This document shows positions 58,391 through 64,000 of a stretch of 64,000 bases of DNA, piece by piece. The number at the start of each line of letters is the position of its first letter. Position 1 is the first letter of the stretch. This DNA is from Actinostola sp. cb2023 (lineage: Eukaryota > Cnidaria > Anthozoa > Actiniaria > Actinostolidae). The DNA is taken from contig JAUJYZ010000813.1 of assembly GCA_033675265.1 (NCBI GenBank), positions 62,001-126,000 of the forward strand, read 5' to 3'. The translations under genes were made by a program, and so were the position numbers. The notes beneath the pieces were generated by a model, which had not been told where the DNA came from, did not search any database, and saw nothing but the letters and a program-made list of their open reading frames with translations.

Positions 58391-58708
58391 ATGATATTCA
58401 TTCTTCATTAAAATGTTACAGCTATTGTTTTATTTTGAAGAGTGAGCTAATTTAGTTGTAAAGCTATTGTGCTCGAAGTTCTAAACAAATTGAATGCCAA
58501 TTCAGTACAAAATGATAGGGAGGTACTTTAGTAAAAAAGGCAGTCATCAAGAGAAAACATATCATTTTCGATAAGTTAATTATGAATAGAGCATGATTTA
58601 TTTTGGATGAACTTTATCCCTAGGGTACTAAGTACAAGCTTTGCAATCTTTTCGATGGTTTAGATTATGCATTGAAAGGACTGACGTGAAAGCGTACTCA
58701 GCTCTGAG

Positions 58709-59025
58709 ATGTCTCGTTTCCGAAAGCCAAAAACTGCAGATGAAGAGATAAATTGGCTGCAAGATACAACTCCTAAGAACACTAGAAATATTACGAAATG
58801 GAGTGTTAAGATCTTTGAGGAATGGCAAAAGACGCGGGCAAACAAATTTGCGAAAAATGAATCTTTTGGGTCGAAGCTATACAAGATCTAACTCTCAAGA
58901 TATCAGATATGCATGTATATGATAATTCCGTAGCTGATATTAGTAAATCATCTACTACAAGTAGTGTAAATTTTCCGTGTAATGCAACATTTAATAATTG
59001 TACTGTTAACTTTATCCTTAAGTAA
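58709..59025 (+). pseudogene. Internally deleted Crypton (both ends of the ORF kept)
   Basis: 58709-58888 opens MSRFRKPKTADEEINWLQDT and has W.VKIFEEWQKTR, matching RFRRPKSTTEEGFLVDSAT and W..KIFTEWQRTR of the Crypton at 17-18 kb. From 58891 in another frame, SSTTSSVNFPCNATFNNCTV matches that protein's Ser-rich tail (SSSTSTASN..EFSNCSFY). The whole catalytic core is absent. It belongs to a different subfamily from the intact copy. Confidence 0.75.
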
Positions 59026-59154
59026 TCATCAAAAATTAGCTAAACGTAGCGGTGATTTAATAAAAAATATTTTGTTCAATATATCCGATTTGCACAGTTT
59101 TCATTATATTGTCAGTGATTAATGCTAAAGTATTATCTTAACAGTGATATTCTG

Positions 59155-59265
59155 CCTCTTTTGATACAGAATATTAATAGATCTATTAGTATTCTGTATG
59201 GTATACAGAATACTGATAGATCTATTAGTATTCTGTATGGTATACAGAATTCTAATAAAGCATTG
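59155..59265. repeat. Palindromic tandem repeat, second array
   Basis: Units of ATAGATCTATTAGTATTCTG plus TATGGTATACAGAATAC. It is related to 57150-57265. Confidence 0.8.
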
Positions 59266-59562
59266 TATTCATTCATCAACCCCAACTTTCCCTGCTGAAT
59301 ATGCAAACCCTCCCCGTGCTTTCAGTATGTATCGGATATACAAGAGTATGCACGTGACACAAATGGCGCATCCGGATTGGACAGTAACCTTATGAATGAT
59401 TAATGAATATTATAAGCTATAATACCAAACTGCTTTCATTGTTCAGTGTGGTTAAGCAATCGGAATGAGAATTGAATGCTAAAAGAACAGTTATTATATT
59501 CTTTTCATCTCAATCAGATATCAGGACTACAATTGTTGTTGAAACGCCTACCTGGTTCAAAC

Positions 59563-62076
59563 ACAGGCAGCCCAACCATTGCTTTTGAGGCTATTTTTAA
59601 AATAATAAATATAAATACATTTATGTTGGCGCGTCTTTTTTTGATGGGCTTCCTGTGGTAGAGCGCGCGCGCGCAATACGTATTATATTGGGCTTCCTGT
59701 GTTGAGTAAGGTGTAATGTTGGGCTTCCTGTGTTGAGTAAGGTATAATGTTGGGCTCCCTGTGCATGTCCCGCTCATCCCGCAGCATAATGTGCATATTT
59801 AAACAAGGTATGAAACTCGGTCACGTGACAATTACGTTTTTGCCCCTAATCTTTGTCAATGTGAAGTGAAAATTCAATTTTTCTTCGAATAACTAAACTT
59901 TACCGTATTCTCTAAGCACTTCATAAGTTTCAGCCGTCTAACTTCAACGTACGCTGAGAAATGTTAATTTTGACATTTTGCGCCTCATGGACCGATGTGC
60001 GCATAGGCTGCCCAACCATTCCTTTTGAGGCTACTAAATAATGAAATAAAATGATATGTGCGTCTTTTTGATGGGTTTCCTGTGGTAGAGCACACGCGCG
60101 CAATACGTATTATGTTGGGATCCCTGTGCATAGAAATGTATGATGTTGGGATCCCTGTGCGCATCCCGCGCGTCCCGCAGCATAAGTGTATATTTACACA
60201 AGGTGTGAAACTGATGGCGTATCATGGCCTGATGTGCGGTGCAGTTCGATGGTGCACTTTTCCGTGAGCCGAAGAGCCGAAGTAGTCGTGCGCTACAGGC
60301 CCGTGGGGGGTACCCAGGGTGAAGTAGCTCAAGCCTTGCAAAATGGCGGGACATCAAAGAGAAGTCGATGAAACAAAAAATGATTTTTTCGGTGTAAGCG
60401 TTTGAATTCTATTCCTTATCCATGGTAAGTTTAGAAGTTCACAATTCATGTCAACTTTAAATAATTAGAAGAAATTCGACGATTTTAAAGTCCTTTTTCA
60501 TTTTGAATGGTGGAGAATTGTATATTGGGCTCGACAAGCAAAAGTTTTGTTGAAAAGCAACTTCAACTTAAAGTATTTTTGTCAAGGTTTTTACGTAGTA
60601 TTTGCTCTAACTGTTCTCTAATAAAAGCACTTGCCTATACTAGGGCAGAAGGGCTGCTCACTAATCCTCAACAAATCAGTTTTCATAAATTATGACTGAG
60701 CTATTTGACTTGTGTAGTTTTGTCAGTGATCGAAATCACTTCAACAAGGATCAGTATCTCTCACTGAACTGACTGATGGTACTTCATCTCTATTTAAACA
60801 TTTTGACTATCTCATCAGAAAGTGTTTGACATAATTTTGTACTTTCTTACAGTTGTTCTTACTGAAAACATAAGGACCAACACAGCATTAACCATCTGAA
60901 GCAAAAATATAGACGAACTCAATGGCATTCACTGACACTGATCGAAGGAGACATGAACGGGCGAAGGACTCGTGAAGCAGTTGAAGCTGCCGTGAACTAA
61001 AATATTAACAGTTCTTCATTATTGTCATTGACATAGTACAACTTATTTAGCAAATACTAGCCAGTACCAACTGAAAGAAACACAGCGTAATTAAATACGG
61101 TTTTCCTAAGAACGTAAGTATCACTTCCGAGTGCTTACAAATTGTACGAACTCCGATGTGTGTTATTCATTCAACTTATGATTGTGGTGACATGTATAAT
61201 ATTTAGTTTAGTTTCGTATTATTCACAGTATTACTGATCAATATAGCGAATAAATTACACATGAAGAACGGCGAAACAGTGTGTAAAAAGCTTAGTAAAC
61301 TTTTTAAAAAGTATTGTTGAAATAAATACGTTTGTTTGTCATTTTGTGTACAAGACTGATAGCAAAATGTGTTGTGTAGTACTAAATATTGAGACTATTC
61401 AGCAGTTTATAAAACACAATGCCTCAATTTTGAAGCATTTTAATCGATAAAAATCAAAAATCAAAAAAAATACTTTATAAAAATCAAAACTGAAATCAAA
61501 TAAAGTATATTGTAGATGTTTTGACTTATATTTAGTGAAAATATAAATATTAAAACTTGCCGAAAAGAGAGAAAAGAGCACAATTCAGATTTGACGAGCG
61601 CTTGCCGATGTCCTCTCGAAGGTAAAATCCGAATGTTTCACGGAAAAGTGCACCATCGAACTGCACCGCACATCGGTCCATGAGGCGCAAAATGTCAAAA
61701 TTAAAGTTTCTCAGCGTACGGTGAAGTTAGACGGCTGAAACTTATGAAGTATTTAGAGAATACGGTAAAGTTTAGTTATCCGAAGAAAAATTGAAATTTC
61801 ACGTCATATTGACAAAGATTAGGGGCAAAAACGTAATTGTCACGTGACCGAGTTTCATACCTTGTCTCAATATACACATGTACTGCGGGACGCGCGGGAT
61901 GCGCACAGGGAGCCCAATATTATACGGTACTCAACACAGGGAACCCAACATATCTACGCATTATATATATTGCGCGCGTGCGCTCTACCACAGGAAACCC
62001 GTCAAAAAAAGACGCAAATATCATTTTATTGAATTAGTTAGTAGCCTCAAAAGGAATGGTTGGGCTGCCTGTGATG
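59563..62076. mobile_element. Non-autonomous element, copy 2, with 400-bp inverted ends
   Basis: Left arm 59567-60000 is inverse to about 61680-62076. The ends are CAGGCAGCCCAACCATTGC and the inverse. The core 60345-61560 matches 54965-56090. A related segment starting AGGCTGCCCAACCATTCC at about 60004 is nested inside. Another inverted pair, GATGTCCTCTCGAAGG at about 61608 and its inverse at about 62130, extends past the right end. Confidence 0.75.
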
Positions 62077-62079
62077 TGC

Positions 62080-64000
62080 GCCGCATGTATGTGGTGCAAA
62101 TTTTCCGTGAAACAGTCGGATTTTACCTTCGAGAGGATATCGGCAAGCGCTCGTCAAATCTGAACTGTGCTCTTTTTGATCAGATATTGACCGAAGGAGA
62201 CACCATGTACTTGAATGCCTTTGAAAGACACTGTATCCCAGATACAGAGACGCTGTCGCTGACCTATCTGCCTGATCGAGCTTGGTCTTCGCCAAACTGC
62301 CAATCGCCCATTGTCAATGGCATTGAAGCAACTACTGAATCAAATTATAGTTGTTCAAGTTCAACAGAACACTATAACATATATATGTACTGTATGAATC
62401 AAACCGTATAAATTTATTGGATCCAACACAACATTAATCTTCTACAAGTGTACTACGAGGCTTCGACATCTTTCCTGATATCTGGCCAGTAAAAAGTTAT
62501 TTAACATTGTATATAATATACACCAAACACAATTCTCTATTTCATTGAATCCATCCATATTTGTATTAATTACTGCATATCAGTACACACTTTATGCAGT
62601 GGTGAGAATAAAAGTGATCACTTGACTGCTGAAAGTTTAGCTGTCTGTCTATGACCAGATTATAGTGTTAGCATTTAAACAACACCATACTGCATTTTCA
62701 TTATTTTATTTTACCAGTTAATGCGCCTCGCTGACAAAGGACAAAGCCACATGTACATTTATGCATTTATACATGTACGGCAGTTTACAACTCGCAGCAC
62801 CTCACTTTCTACCAGAAACGACTAGTTTAAATGTTTATATACAAAAGAAATACGAAGATCCTGACCTTAACAACTGAACCGCTTCCGAGTCTATTAATAT
62901 TCCCAACATTCAACGAATAGTTCAAAAAGAGCACCTGAGGAGATATCATCAGTAATTAAAATAATAAATGAAGTAAATTTGATTGATTTTATACTTCAAA
63001 ATGATGATATGAAATGACACTGTTGAGTAATCTGATGAGCCAACGGCAAAGTTAATTTTTGTTGTTTATTTTTTGATACATATCTGTATCCTAACGTCAT
63101 CGAGCTGTTTTCGAGTATGATGATGGTTTTACGCACTATTAACTGACTAATGAGACGATTGATATAGGACTACTTGGCTTTACATCGAAAGCAACACAAT
63201 GATTCTTGTATATCTACGGTTATCAGGAATCAGTGTAACGTTTCTACAGCACTGGTAATAACATGTTGTCTTATAAACAGCAGTATTGTGGAATCAGTAG
63301 TCAATGATAGTGTTTTGGTAGTTGCTTAAAAAAACTGTATCCAGGAATGTTACTATATTTACATCCGGCTCTGATGTAATTGTTACCAAATAAGGGTCTG
63401 TATAGACAACTAGAACGAGTATTGGTGATTACTGGAATAATTTTAAGTCTTTATTCAGGAGGCGTACATAAGGGCCCTGCTATATATTAATAAATGAGTA
63501 CTACAAATAGAATTATAATAATACATATAGAAAGTATAAAGACAAACTTTATATTAAAACTAACACAATGATACCTAAATGATTATATAAAAATATAAAA
63601 TATATATACATGTATATAGTAACTTTAAAATATATTAACTTATTGTACATTACTTAAATTTTTAATTTACAAATCACAAGCAAAATTCAAAATTTTGTGT
63701 AACTCAGAATGTTATATATTTAGCTGCCGTTTCTGGTAGAATTGTTCTCATATGAAAAGGAGCTGTAGTCAGTATGTAGACAATAAGAGCGAGTCTTTCG
63801 TTGTGAAACGTTATTTCGATCAGTCGTGCATAAAGTGTGCATTAATAGATCACGAAATTCCGCATCATGCAGGAGACCCTATCAAAATTTAGTGTTTACC
63901 TCGGTGTAAAAACCTCACAACTGACGTAACTGTTTTTTTCTCTTCACTGCGTGTATCAACTCACTTCGTTCTAATAAGTTCTAAAGATCTCTAAACCCTT
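62080..64000. other. AT-rich flank without recognised gene
   Basis: It holds an unassigned open stretch at about 62145-62408 (TMYLNAFERHCIPDTETLSL) of unknown origin, and the empty-site paralog at 62822-63065. A very AT-rich tract is at about 63490-63720. No gene model can be supported. Confidence 0.5.
62822..63065. repeat. Paralogous copy of 52705-54213 without its two insertions
   Basis: TTTATATACAAAAGAAATAC to GACCTTAACAACTGAACCGC and then CTATTAATATTCCCAACATT match the flanks of the elements at 52759-53787 and 53815-54035, with the TTAA present once. Confidence 0.9.

Noticed and set aside
62145..62408. Open stretch TMYLNAFERHCIPDTETLSL
   Set aside because: Its first half is an inverted copy of transposon sequence at 61.6 kb, and I cannot place the rest in any family.

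Overview
The window is animal nuclear DNA. It has spliced genes with GT/AG introns, secreted multidomain proteins and a dense load of DNA transposons, foldback elements and satellites. The mix of P-like transposase, Crypton, DIRS and many TTAA-flanked palindromes, together with DTTPP-type fibronectin-like repeat proteins, suggests a marine invertebrate. A cnidarian is my best guess, but no single sequence proves it.

Two gene blocks converge tail to tail. On the + strand, exons at 2-1261, 1335-1943 and 2233-2556/2616 encode a run of fibronectin-III-like repeats and enter from the left edge. Further right, exons at 11698-11844, 15292-15436 and 16276-16418 encode two thrombospondin type-1 repeats and a terminal PLAC domain, as in ADAMTS, ADAMTS-like and papilin proteins. 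All + strand junctions are phase-compatible, so these may be one gene, but the 9 kb between the two groups has no convincing exon.

On the - strand, fourteen exons from 51050 down to 25094 join in perfect phase into one enormous gene of about 6,850 residues, not counting a missing signal-peptide exon. The product starts with a large lipid transfer protein (vitellogenin/apolipophorin/MTP) N-terminal module. It continues with about 1,000 residues of amphipathic helix, a beta-propeller, an unassigned hydrophobic Cys-rich domain, about 30 fibronectin-like repeats, a second propeller with a Cys-rich knot, a ZU5-like domain, a Calx-beta domain and one transmembrane helix. The cytoplasmic tail carries two NPxY motifs. 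Most of this is encoded by a single 12.1 kb exon. It reads as a membrane-tethered lipid-carrier or receptor-like protein and is the most exciting object in the window.

Mobile DNA fills the rest. It includes a decayed tyrosine recombinase (5.1-6.0 kb), a P-like transposase gene split by a foldback MITE with a 5-bp target duplication (7.2-9.75 kb) and a DIRS reverse-transcriptase fragment (10.0-10.8 kb). A nested TTAA element (11.9-14.8 kb) lies inside the TSP1 gene. An apparently intact two-exon Crypton (16.9-18.3 kb) has an internally deleted relative at 58.7-59.0 kb. A 3 kb satellite of 40-bp units (21.6-24.6 kb) carries two matching 196-bp inserts. The right quarter (52-63 kb) is nested foldback elements, including a filled-site/empty-site pair. 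Eight tandem copies of a 139-143 bp unit carry the last codons of the first + strand exon block.
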